The notes under the pieces are model-generated. The model searched no databases, had not been told where the DNA came from, and saw only the letters and a list, made by a program, of their open reading frames with translations. Positions 24,999 through 33,171 of a stretch of DNA of 50,233 bases are shown piece by piece. Location: contig SGYO01000013.1 in assembly GCA_004321745.1 (NCBI GenBank), positions 1 through 50,233 on the forward strand, in the 5' to 3' direction. Origin of the DNA: a bacterium. GTDB taxonomy: Bacteria; Fidelibacterota; Marinisomatia; Marinisomatales; UBA1611. Within the stretch, counting starts at the first letter, position 1, and each line of letters opens with the position of its first letter. The translations under genes and the position numbers were made by a program.

Positions 24999-27900
24999 AT
25001 GAAATATAGACAGCGTATGAAATTAACAAATACAATATACATCTTGACTTTAATGCTTTTAATTGGTTGCTCAAATAATGTTATTGATGAAGATGATCTC
25101 ATTGAGAAGGCATCACTAAAGTATTTAAATAATCATGATGAACCATATACCGGAGCGATAAGTAGCAAATTTGAAAATGGCAATAATAAAATTATTGGTC
25201 AATATAAAGATGGGAAAAGAGTAGGTAGCTGGACGTTTTTTTATGATAGCGGTTCCAAAAAAGAAGAAGGAAGCTATTTGGATGGTAGCATGGAGGGTGA
25301 GTGGACATCTTATTCAAAAGATGGTATAATAGTTTCTAAAGGGGAGTATGTAATTAGTAGGAAAAATGGTTTGTGGAAATATTGGTATAATGATGGAAAT
25401 AAAGAAAAGGAAATCCAGTTTGTTGATGATAAGCGAAGTGGAAAATCAATGACTTGGTTTTCAGACGGTAAACAAAAAACTTCAAGTAATTATATCACAG
25501 GCAAGTTAGATGGAGAATTTTTAGAATGGGACAAAGATGGTAAAAAAATATCTGAAGGCTATTACAAAAATACGAAAAAATGGAGCGGGTTTTTTGGAGA
25601 TGATCATTATTTGGAAGGGCGGAGGGGATCTTTAGTCAGAAATTTTTATAAAAATGGTCAAAAAAAGGCTGAGGGAATTTTGATTGATGGAATTAAAAAT
25701 GGTAATTGGTCAGAGTGGTATGCTAATGGATATAAAAAATATACTGGTACTTATAAAGATGGCAAAAAGGATGGAAGATGGATTGAATGGAATCAGAGTA
25801 AAGAAGAAATAATTAATGGTTTTTATAAAAACAATGCTCCTTGGAGAGGGCAGTTTGAAAACTTTTTTTATAGTGAAGGGCGTATAGCTCAAGAATACAA
25901 TGAGTATTTTGAGAACGGGGAAAAAAAGATAACAGGTACATTTGTAAATAATAAAAAATCTGGCGAATGGATTGAGTGGTATTCAAATGGGCAAAAAAAA
26001 TATATTGGAAACTTTTTAAATGGCAACAGACATGGATCATGGGTTGAGTGGGATGAAAGCGGAAATGAGATCATTGATGGTGAGTATAAGTCCGGTCAAA
26101 AATGGAATGGACAATTTGGAGGCAAAAATTATGTCAGCGGATTATTAAGACAAGATTTTGTAGAAAAATATCCCAGTGGCGCTTTGAAATCATCAGGCGT
26201 ATTAATTAATGAAGTTAAAATCGGACAGTGGAGTTTTTGGTATGAAAATGAGGTCATAAAAGAGTCTGGATTTTTTACTAATGATATTAAAGATGGAGAA
26301 TGGGAGGGCTACTATGAGAGTGGAAATAAAAAATTTATTGGAAATTTCAATAATGGCAAGAAAGATGGTAACTGGATTCAATGGTATGATGATACTCTAA
26401 AGCAATCTGAAGGTAGCTATAATCTGGGTATTAAAAATGGCGAATGGATAGAGTGGGATGATAAAGGTAAAGTAATCGTTAGTATTAAGTACATTGACGG
26501 GGAGAAATGGACTGGAAGATATAAAGAAATATTTTATTTAGAAGGAGTAGAGAAAAAAGGTGTTGTCATTAATTATCCTGATGGTCAAGTTAAAGAGGAA
26601 GGTATTATTTTTAATGATACAAAGGTTGGTAGATGGACAGAATATTTTGATAATGGGAAAAGGAAAAATACTGGATTATATATTGCCGGTAAGGAACATG
26701 GTAAATGGTATTATTGGTATAAAAGTGGTAAAAAAGAAAAAGTTGGAGTATACCAAAATGGTATAAAAGATGGTTTATGGAGGGGATGGTATTTTAATGG
26801 AAATCAATTTTTTGAACGAAATTATAAAAATGGTGAAAAAGATGGAAAGTGGACTTGGTGGTTCGATAATAACCAGGTAAAATATTCTGGATTTTATAAA
26901 GATGGTATAAAAAACGATAAATGGATAGAATATGATCAAAGTGGTGATTTAAATATTGATGGTACGTATAAAAATGGGAACCCATTCAATGGTTTATTTA
27001 AAGGAGAGTTTTATTTTGATGGTGAAAAGGCAGAAGAAAAAATAAATTATTTTTCAGATGGGGGTACTACTGCAGAAATTTCAAGTAAAGGGTTAACAAT
27101 TAATAATGGCAATATAAAAATAGGTCAATGGAATTTTTACCATAAAGATGGTTCTAAGAAAAGCAGAGGTCGTTACGATAATAATAAGAAAAATGGTGAG
27201 TGGGTATATTGGTATAAAAGTGGTGATAAAGAAAAGGCAGGTGTTTTCAATGATGATCTAAAGAATGGTAAATGGGAGGGATGGTATTTTTCAGGACAGA
27301 AGTTTTATGAAAGGTCATATGTTTCAGATAAAAAAGAAGGTGAATGGATATGGTGGTATAGTAATGGAAAAATGAAGTATAAAGGCTTATATCTAAATGA
27401 TAAAAAAGATGGGAAATGGCAGCAATGGGATGAGTCTGGCGAGATTGAAATTAATGGAACGTATTATAATGATATAAAATGGACAGGCAATTTTAAAGAT
27501 GGTATGTACTTCAAAGGCAAAATGGCCAGTAAGGTTGAAGAGTATCATGATAATGGTTCTCTAAAAGCTGAAGGCATGCAAATCGGGGACATAAAATTAG
27601 ATAGGTGGGAATATTACTATGAGAATGGTAATAAGAAAGAAAATGGCATCTATAAAGAAGGCGAAAAAAATGGTGAATGGTCCACATGGTACAAAAGTGG
27701 AAAGAAAAAAGATATTGGATCTTACATTAATGATAAAAAAGATGGTGGATGGAGAGCGTGGTACTACAATGGGCAAAGGTATTATAAAAGAAATTATAAA
27801 AATGGTCAAAAGCACGGATCTTGGACGTGGTGGTATGATAATGGCCAAAAGAAATATCAAGGCAATTACGATAATGGTAAAAAAAACGGAGAATGGTTTG

Positions 27901-28013
27901 AATGGACGAGTAATGGAGAATTAGTAATTAGTGGTTTTTATAAAAATGGGAAAAAATGGGATGGTGTGTTTAAAGGTATTAAATATTCTTCTGGGAAAAA
28001 AGTAAGTTCCTAG
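24999..28013 (+). CDS. Giant MORN-repeat (YwqK-like) lipoprotein with hierarchical repeats
   Basis: The protein has 1004 residues. A leader ends LMLLIGC (Cys24), a lipobox. Met7 gives a more usual leader length and may be the true start. From residue 71 on, the protein is a chain of 24-residue units with consensus DGKKxGxWxxWYxxGxKxxxGxYx. I count about 34 full units. Six of them carry the same 15-residue insert with K-W-x-G-x-F...Y..G near its start, and the chain ends with a seventh. The insert sites are spaced 87, 87, 135, 159, 165 and 159 residues apart. The units are MORN_2/YwqK-like beta hairpins. Such proteins form long rods and bind partners or lipid. It is probably anchored in the outer or inner membrane. 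Function is unknown. Confidence 0.9.
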   Translation: MKYRQRMKLTNTIYILTLMLLIGCSNNVIDEDDLIEKASLKYLNNHDEPYTGAISSKFENGNNKIIGQYKDGKRVGSWTFFYDSGSKKEEGSYLDGSMEGEWTSYSKDGIIVSKGEYVISRKNGLWKYWYNDGNKEKEIQFVDDKRSGKSMTWFSDGKQKTSSNYITGKLDGEFLEWDKDGKKISEGYYKNTKKWSGFFGDDHYLEGRRGSLVRNFYKNGQKKAEGILIDGIKNGNWSEWYANGYKKYTGTYKDGKKDGRWIEWNQSKEEIINGFYKNNAPWRGQFENFFYSEGRIAQEYNEYFENGEKKITGTFVNNKKSGEWIEWYSNGQKKYIGNFLNGNRHGSWVEWDESGNEIIDGEYKSGQKWNGQFGGKNYVSGLLRQDFVEKYPSGALKSSGVLINEVKIGQWSFWYENEVIKESGFFTNDIKDGEWEGYYESGNKKFIGNFNNGKKDGNWIQWYDDTLKQSEGSYNLGIKNGEWIEWDDKGKVIVSIKYIDGEKWTGRYKEIFYLEGVEKKGVVINYPDGQVKEEGIIFNDTKVGRWTEYFDNGKRKNTGLYIAGKEHGKWYYWYKSGKKEKVGVYQNGIKDGLWRGWYFNGNQFFERNYKNGEKDGKWTWWFDNNQVKYSGFYKDGIKNDKWIEYDQSGDLNIDGTYKNGNPFNGLFKGEFYFDGEKAEEKINYFSDGGTTAEISSKGLTINNGNIKIGQWNFYHKDGSKKSRGRYDNNKKNGEWVYWYKSGDKEKAGVFNDDLKNGKWEGWYFSGQKFYERSYVSDKKEGEWIWWYSNGKMKYKGLYLNDKKDGKWQQWDESGEIEINGTYYNDIKWTGNFKDGMYFKGKMASKVEEYHDNGSLKAEGMQIGDIKLDRWEYYYENGNKKENGIYKEGEKNGEWSTWYKSGKKKDIGSYINDKKDGGWRAWYYNGQRYYKRNYKNGQKHGSWTWWYDNGQKKYQGNYDNGKKNGEWFEWTSNGELVISGFYKNGKKWDGVFKGIKYSSGKKVSS
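25209..28013 (+). repeat. Tandem array of 72-bp coding repeats (24-aa MORN-type units) with 15-aa inserts
   Basis: The unit length is exactly 72 bp over most of the array. DNA identity between units is modest, so the repeats are old or under protein-level selection. Insert-bearing units are 117 bp and occur near 25580, 25840, 26101, 26506, 26983 and 27478. The array terminates within a seventh near 27955. The lengthening interval between inserts, from three to six or seven units, indicates block duplications of growing size. Confidence 0.85.
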
Positions 28014-28041
28014 ACTCTTAATATTATTGCATATTATTTAA

Positions 28042-28938
28042 ATGGATACTGGTCTTCGATTCGCGGCAATAGATATTGGCAGTAATGCTATAAGGCTTTT
28101 GTTCGCTAGGATTATTGAAAATGGTAATGATAAACCATTCTTAATAAAAGAATCTCTTATTAGAATGCCTCTGAGGTTAGGGCAGGATGTTTTTATTGAT
28201 GGTGAAATATCAGCTATAAATTCTAAAAAATTTTTAAAAACGATGAAAGGGTTTAAAGATCTCATTGATGCATATGAGCCAATTAGTTATAAGGCATGTG
28301 CAACCGCAGCCATGCGCAATGCAAGAAATGGACAGGGTCTTGTATCTACAGTAAAATTAAAAACTAATATTAAAATTGAAATCATTGATGGCTCTAAGGA
28401 GGCAGCATTGATTTTATCAAAAAATATTAATCAATACCTCAAAGCTAGTACGAACTATATTCATATCGATGTTGGGGGAGGTAGTACCGAACTCTCAATA
28501 ATAAACAAAAAAAAAGCAAAAATATCTAGATCATTTCCAATAGGATCTGTTAGGTTGTTGCAAGGGGAAGTGAATGATGCTTCCTGGCAACAAATGAGGA
28601 GTTGGATTAAAGATAATATAAAGAATATAAATGTAAATAAAGCTATCGGTAGTGGCGGGAATATCAACAAAATTGCTTCTATGCTTGGCAAAAAAAAAGG
28701 TAAGCATGTTGAATATGATCAAATCAAAGAAATTATAAAAAAGATAAAAATAAAAAACTACGATCAGCGCATTACTCAATTAGGGCTTAGACCTGATAGA
28801 GCAGACGTGATTGATTATGCTAGTAAAATCTATTTAAAAAGTATGAAATGGGCCGGTGTTAGGAAAATATTAGTTCCTCAGTCAGGTTTAGCAGATGGCA
28901 TCATTGAAGAACTATATGATAGATATAAAACAGATTAA
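28042..28938 (+). CDS. ppx: Ppx/GppA phosphatase family protein (short form)
   Basis: The protein has 298 residues, corresponding to the two-domain catalytic core alone. Full-length Ppx has an extra C-terminal HD-like part that is absent here. AAIDIGSNAIRLLFARI (8-24) is the first phosphate loop. IDGSKEAAL carries the probable catalytic Glu120, and HIDVGGGSTELSII (141-154) is the second loop. The family hydrolyses terminal phosphates of polyphosphate or the gamma or 5' phosphate of pppGpp. The short form is widespread, and which substrate it uses cannot be told. It has its own 28-base spacer after the MORN gene and is followed seven bases later by the DCC-LMF gene. Confidence 0.9.
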   Translation: MDTGLRFAAIDIGSNAIRLLFARIIENGNDKPFLIKESLIRMPLRLGQDVFIDGEISAINSKKFLKTMKGFKDLIDAYEPISYKACATAAMRNARNGQGLVSTVKLKTNIKIEIIDGSKEAALILSKNINQYLKASTNYIHIDVGGGSTELSIINKKKAKISRSFPIGSVRLLQGEVNDASWQQMRSWIKDNIKNINVNKAIGSGGNINKIASMLGKKKGKHVEYDQIKEIIKKIKIKNYDQRITQLGLRPDRADVIDYASKIYLKSMKWAGVRKILVPQSGLADGIIEELYDRYKTD

Positions 28939-28945
28939 TTAAAGT

Positions 28946-31027
28946 TTGTTAAAATCAAAAAAAAGAAGTTTCAGCCCTAATGTACCGATAATGGTATGGG
29001 ATGGAGAATGCTCTTTTTGTAAAAAGTTTGCTGATCGTTTTGAAACTCGTTCTAAAAATTTAATAGAATTTATTCCATATCAATTGCTTAGCGAAAAGTA
29101 TCCCAACTCTCCAGTTTACGACTATCAAAATTCAGTATATTTTTTAGAAAATTCCGGATCAACTAGCGGTGCAGAAGCAATATTCAACTATTTTAAAAAA
29201 ATTGGAATAAAATGGCCAAAAATACTTTATAATAAATTTAAATTTTTTCGGCGTACAACTGAATTTTTTTATCGACTAATTGCAAATAATAGAAAAGTTG
29301 CAGGGGTATTGGGAACATTTTTTTTCGGCTCTAATTTTTTAAAAGATACATTTGGTATAAGTAGTTGGCTTTTCGGCAGGTTTCTAGGTTTAGTGGGGCT
29401 GATTGCTTTTTTATCTTTTTGGTTTCAAGCTGAGTCACTTATTAGTTCAAAAGGTATCATTCCATTTGGTGACGACCTTAATCAAGTAAAATCCTATATC
29501 TTTAAATATAATCTAGAAATTTCAAAATGGCTCATTCGGCCATCTCTTCTGTGGATTTCTATGACGGATATATGGCTTAATGTTGTGATATTAATCGGAA
29601 TTTGCAGCTCCTTTTTATTAATTGGTGGTTTGATTCCTCATATAGCAATTATGTTATCTTGGATTAGTTATTTATCCATAGCGGTTGTTACTGAACCGTT
29701 TCTTAATTTTCAATGGGATGCATTATTATTAGAGACTTATTTCTTGTCATTTTTTCTTGTGCCATGGAAACTGAACCATAACAGAAATAGTTTAGCTAAT
29801 CCTCCGGCTCTTGGAAGATGGTTATTATGGCTTTTAGCTTTTAAGCTAATGTTTGAGTCTGGAGTAGTAAAATTTACATTTTATGGAGAAAGGGGCTTTA
29901 ATGCGTGGAGGGATCTTACTGCTTTAAACTATCATTTTTGGACCCAACCTATCCCATCATGGATAAGCTATTACATTGATAAGCTGCCAACAATTTTTGA
30001 TAATGCTGCTTTGATATTTACCTACTTATGTGAACTGATAATTCCTTTTTTTATTTTTTTTCCGAGAAGGTTAAGGCGTTTTTCTGCAATTATTTTAATT
30101 ACTTTTCAATTATTAATACTATTATCGGGTAACTATGGATTTTTTAACATTCTTACGATAGCAATTTGCATCACACTATTTGATGATCAATTTTTAAATA
30201 AGGTCTTTAAAAATAATTTTTTTATATCTTCATCAGGTTTCAACAGAATGATCAAATATAAAAAAATTAGATTTGGATTTTCTTTAATAGTGTTAGTTTG
30301 TTTTTTATACACTTTTAAAATATTTCTTTATAGGGATTTTCAGGGCAATAATCCACAAAATATTAATAAAACTGATAATCATTCTTCACTTGGACAAAAA
30401 ATTATAGATGTTGCTCGAGTATCAAGATCAATGAATGCATATGGTCTTTTTAGAGTTATGACTACGACTAGACCTGAGATCATTATCGAATTACAAGGTC
30501 AAGATAGTACATGGAGTGATGTCAATTTTAATTATAAGCCAGGTTTAGAAAACCAAAGACCAAAGTTTTTTCTTCCTCATATGCCCAGGCTTGATTGGCA
30601 AATGTGGTTTGAAGCATTATACTTAGAAAGATTAGTAAACAACCCTTTTGAATATGCAACTTATCAAAGGTTTTTAACAGTTATGGTAAAGGATGATATA
30701 ACTTATTCGAATTTAAAAATGACTGACTTCTTGAATGATGACTCTAAGAAAGTTTTAGAAAAATTGCCATTTAATGAGCAGCGTACATTTATAACGAGAT
30801 TAAACAGGAGTATAAACATTCATTTAAATAGCTCCTACTGGTTTGCAAGGGCATTATCAAAAATGGTAAATGATAACAATAGTTATTTAAACATAGATAG
30901 ACAGAAAAGATATACAAATATTAAGATAAGTTTGAAAAGCTATTCTTTTGATCATTCTAAAGCCAACACTAAAAATTGGTGGAAATTTAATTCTGAAAAA
31001 AATACATCATTTTTAATAAAACTCTAA
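28946..31027 (+). CDS. DCC-family thiol protein fused to lipase maturation factor-like membrane protein
   Basis: The protein has 693 residues starting at TTG. ATG at 28991 (Met16) is too close to the first motif to be preferred. Residues 15-125 form a DCC (DUF393) domain with WDGECSFCKKF, whose CxxC (Cys22, Cys25) is thioredoxin-like. From about 140 to 450 there are eight to ten transmembrane helices. The C-terminal part contains FRVMTTTRPEIIIELQGQD and PHMPRLDWQMWFEALYLERL (from about residue 546), the conserved tail of the lipase maturation factor family (LMF1). Animal LMF1 helps fold disulfide-bonded lipases in the endoplasmic reticulum. A thiol domain fused to it suggests redox-assisted folding of exported proteins, by inference. 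It is probably cotranscribed with the Ppx gene. Confidence 0.87.
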   Translation: MLKSKKRSFSPNVPIMVWDGECSFCKKFADRFETRSKNLIEFIPYQLLSEKYPNSPVYDYQNSVYFLENSGSTSGAEAIFNYFKKIGIKWPKILYNKFKFFRRTTEFFYRLIANNRKVAGVLGTFFFGSNFLKDTFGISSWLFGRFLGLVGLIAFLSFWFQAESLISSKGIIPFGDDLNQVKSYIFKYNLEISKWLIRPSLLWISMTDIWLNVVILIGICSSFLLIGGLIPHIAIMLSWISYLSIAVVTEPFLNFQWDALLLETYFLSFFLVPWKLNHNRNSLANPPALGRWLLWLLAFKLMFESGVVKFTFYGERGFNAWRDLTALNYHFWTQPIPSWISYYIDKLPTIFDNAALIFTYLCELIIPFFIFFPRRLRRFSAIILITFQLLILLSGNYGFFNILTIAICITLFDDQFLNKVFKNNFFISSSGFNRMIKYKKIRFGFSLIVLVCFLYTFKIFLYRDFQGNNPQNINKTDNHSSLGQKIIDVARVSRSMNAYGLFRVMTTTRPEIIIELQGQDSTWSDVNFNYKPGLENQRPKFFLPHMPRLDWQMWFEALYLERLVNNPFEYATYQRFLTVMVKDDITYSNLKMTDFLNDDSKKVLEKLPFNEQRTFITRLNRSINIHLNSSYWFARALSKMVNDNNSYLNIDRQKRYTNIKISLKSYSFDHSKANTKNWWKFNSEKNTSFLIKL

Positions 31028-31069
31028 TAATTATCAAAATATTTAACAATAAAATGAAAAGAGAAAAAT

Positions 31070-33127
31070 ATGAAGTATGTTAAAACTTTCGCTCTAATAG
31101 CAGGCATTATTTTATCTAACATATGCTTTCCTCAAGATAAAAATGCGCCTAACGATAGTAAAAAAGAGAGTACAAATAAAGCCCCTAAGGCTAATGCAGG
31201 AGACGATATTAAAGCTTTTCCTGGTGGAACTATCCCAATTAGTGGGGAAGGCTCTCTAGATCCCGATGGAGACAGAATAAAATATATATGGTCTTTTCCT
31301 CCATCATTGATCTTTGAGGATAGTTACAAGTATCATAGATCAGACAGAATCAAAATTCATAAAAACCCAGATGATAATTCTATTGAGACCATTGAGACAT
31401 ATACTAGGGCTTTTCTTTTAGATGTACCTGAGTTTTCTCCAGTAGGGTCAAATTATGAAATTAACCTAGTTGTTAAAGATCCTGAGGGTTTATCTTCTAA
31501 AGACTCATTTATTTTAGAAGTGATAATGCCAGATAGTTCGCAAATATCTGATAAAGAAAATGATGATATTATTATAATTGAAGATAAAAACAGAAAAGAA
31601 GAACAGCAATATTACAAAATATCGATACAAGCAGTTTCTTCCAATACTATTGTACCAATGCAGGAATCAGCAATTAATTATATGATCTATAATATCTTAA
31701 AAGATTTTGGAATGAATAATATTATCGACCCAACAGATTATATGCCAGATACTCTTTATGAAATCAAGGAAATGGATAATACAAAAGATGCTATTCAATC
31801 TCGATATAACTATACCTGTTTCACAGATTCTTGCGCATCACAAAATGCTATTATGCAAAAAGCAACTCACGTACTAGCATGGACATTTAATGATCATAGT
31901 TCGTTATCTATGAAGTTTTTTGATCCAAAGGAGTATTTAATAAAAAATAAAGAATTCTCCTGGAGAGCTTTTTCGCTACCAATTGACCCCGAAAGAAATG
32001 AATTGATGAAGCTTCCAAGTTCAATAGCTATAGATAAAAATGGAGATTTAATTATTGCAAGTTCTAATAACCATAGTATCTATAAAGCTGGTTTGGATCA
32101 AACATTCGAGGAATACATAGCTGGGATAGTGTACAATAGGGAGCTTATTAACCCATCAGGTATTGATGTGGGCACAGATGGAAAGGTTTATGTCTCAGAC
32201 AAGGACAATAATAGAATCTTTGCGAAAGAAAAAAATAAATATAAAAATATAATGGATTCAAACTCTGGACTTAAGAGCCCCTCAGCTCTAAGAGCTCTAA
32301 AAAATGGTTCCATAGTTGCGGTATGTGATGATGGCCAATCTGTAAAGAGAGTAAGTTCAAATGGGAGAATCTCTACATTACTAGAGCCTGGCATCGTTTC
32401 TGGAATGACTGATATAGCTGTATATCAGAATTCTGATATATATATTGTAAGCCCATACGAAAATAGAGTTTTAAAAATACTTTCTAGTAGTAAAGTTGAA
32501 TTGGTTGCTGGTGCAGACAAAAATAAAGGATTAAAGGGCAATAACATTCCTGCAAAAGAAGCTAAGCTGTTTAAACCAGTTTCAATCGATTTTGATAATA
32601 AAGGCAACCTTTACATTGCTGAAAAAGAGAAAGGCTATTTAAGGATAATTAATTCTGATGGAGTTTTGAACAGAGTAGCTGGAGGAGGGAGTGAAATAAA
32701 TCTAGATGGGCTAACTAGTACCAATGATGTTGATTTAAAAAATGTTACAAAAATTAGGATAGGTAATGGTCCAAAAATCTACCTATCACTAATGGTTGAT
32801 AATTCCATTATATGTATAACCCCAACTGAAAACTATAATTATATTGGTTCAGATTTATTAATGACCCCGATGCATATAATTAATAAAAATGGTATTTCAG
32901 GGTTAGAATCTCATTTTAAATCAGTACTTCCTAAAATATTAAAAGGCTACATGCCAAAACAGAAAATACCAATTTCAAAAAGATTAAAGAGTATTAACAA
33001 AAATATTTCAGATTATTTTAGTGAAAGACCTTTGTTATTTGCAGTTTTACTTTTTGGTGGACTCCAAGTTTCATCAGAATTATCAAATAACGGAGAGCTT
33101 GGTACGCCGCCTGACTGGCCCTTTTAG
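31070..33127 (+). CDS. Exported PKD-domain and NHL-type beta-propeller protein
   Basis: The protein has 685 residues with a signal peptide (MKYVKTFALIAGIILSNICFPQ). A PKD domain spans about 37-160, with PKANAGDDIKAFPGG and the typical SLDPDGDRIKYIWSF. Residues 175-290 contain CFTDSCASQNAIMQKATHVL, which resembles the small CsgG/TolB-like N-terminal domain of envelope proteins with a C...CA pattern. This is tentative. From about 320 to 570 run NHL-like propeller blades (GIDVGTDGKVYVSDKDNNRIF and related repeats). A final hydrophobic stretch (LLFAVLLFGGL) near 660-675 could anchor the protein, and the tail ends PPDWPF. There is no T9SS sorting signal. It is followed by the fibre gene 44 bases downstream and may be part of the same surface structure. 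Confidence 0.82.
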   Translation: MKYVKTFALIAGIILSNICFPQDKNAPNDSKKESTNKAPKANAGDDIKAFPGGTIPISGEGSLDPDGDRIKYIWSFPPSLIFEDSYKYHRSDRIKIHKNPDDNSIETIETYTRAFLLDVPEFSPVGSNYEINLVVKDPEGLSSKDSFILEVIMPDSSQISDKENDDIIIIEDKNRKEEQQYYKISIQAVSSNTIVPMQESAINYMIYNILKDFGMNNIIDPTDYMPDTLYEIKEMDNTKDAIQSRYNYTCFTDSCASQNAIMQKATHVLAWTFNDHSSLSMKFFDPKEYLIKNKEFSWRAFSLPIDPERNELMKLPSSIAIDKNGDLIIASSNNHSIYKAGLDQTFEEYIAGIVYNRELINPSGIDVGTDGKVYVSDKDNNRIFAKEKNKYKNIMDSNSGLKSPSALRALKNGSIVAVCDDGQSVKRVSSNGRISTLLEPGIVSGMTDIAVYQNSDIYIVSPYENRVLKILSSSKVELVAGADKNKGLKGNNIPAKEAKLFKPVSIDFDNKGNLYIAEKEKGYLRIINSDGVLNRVAGGGSEINLDGLTSTNDVDLKNVTKIRIGNGPKIYLSLMVDNSIICITPTENYNYIGSDLLMTPMHIINKNGISGLESHFKSVLPKILKGYMPKQKIPISKRLKSINKNISDYFSERPLLFAVLLFGGLQVSSELSNNGELGTPPDWPF

Positions 33128-33160
33128 ATTAATTTTTTAAAAATATCATCGTTTTTAATG

Positions 33161-33165
33161 AGGAG
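33161..33165 (+). promoter_or_regulatory. Shine-Dalgarno site (AGGAG) of the fibre gene
   Basis: AGGAG lies six bases before the ATG at 33172 and settles the start. Strong translation of the fibre protein is likely. Confidence 0.65.
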
Positions 33166-33171
33166 TAAATC

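Noticed and set aside
25209-28013. Regular repeats that could suggest a CRISPR array or satellite
   Set aside because: The 72-bp period is a multiple of three, the reading frame is open throughout, and the translation is a consistent MORN-type protein repeat.
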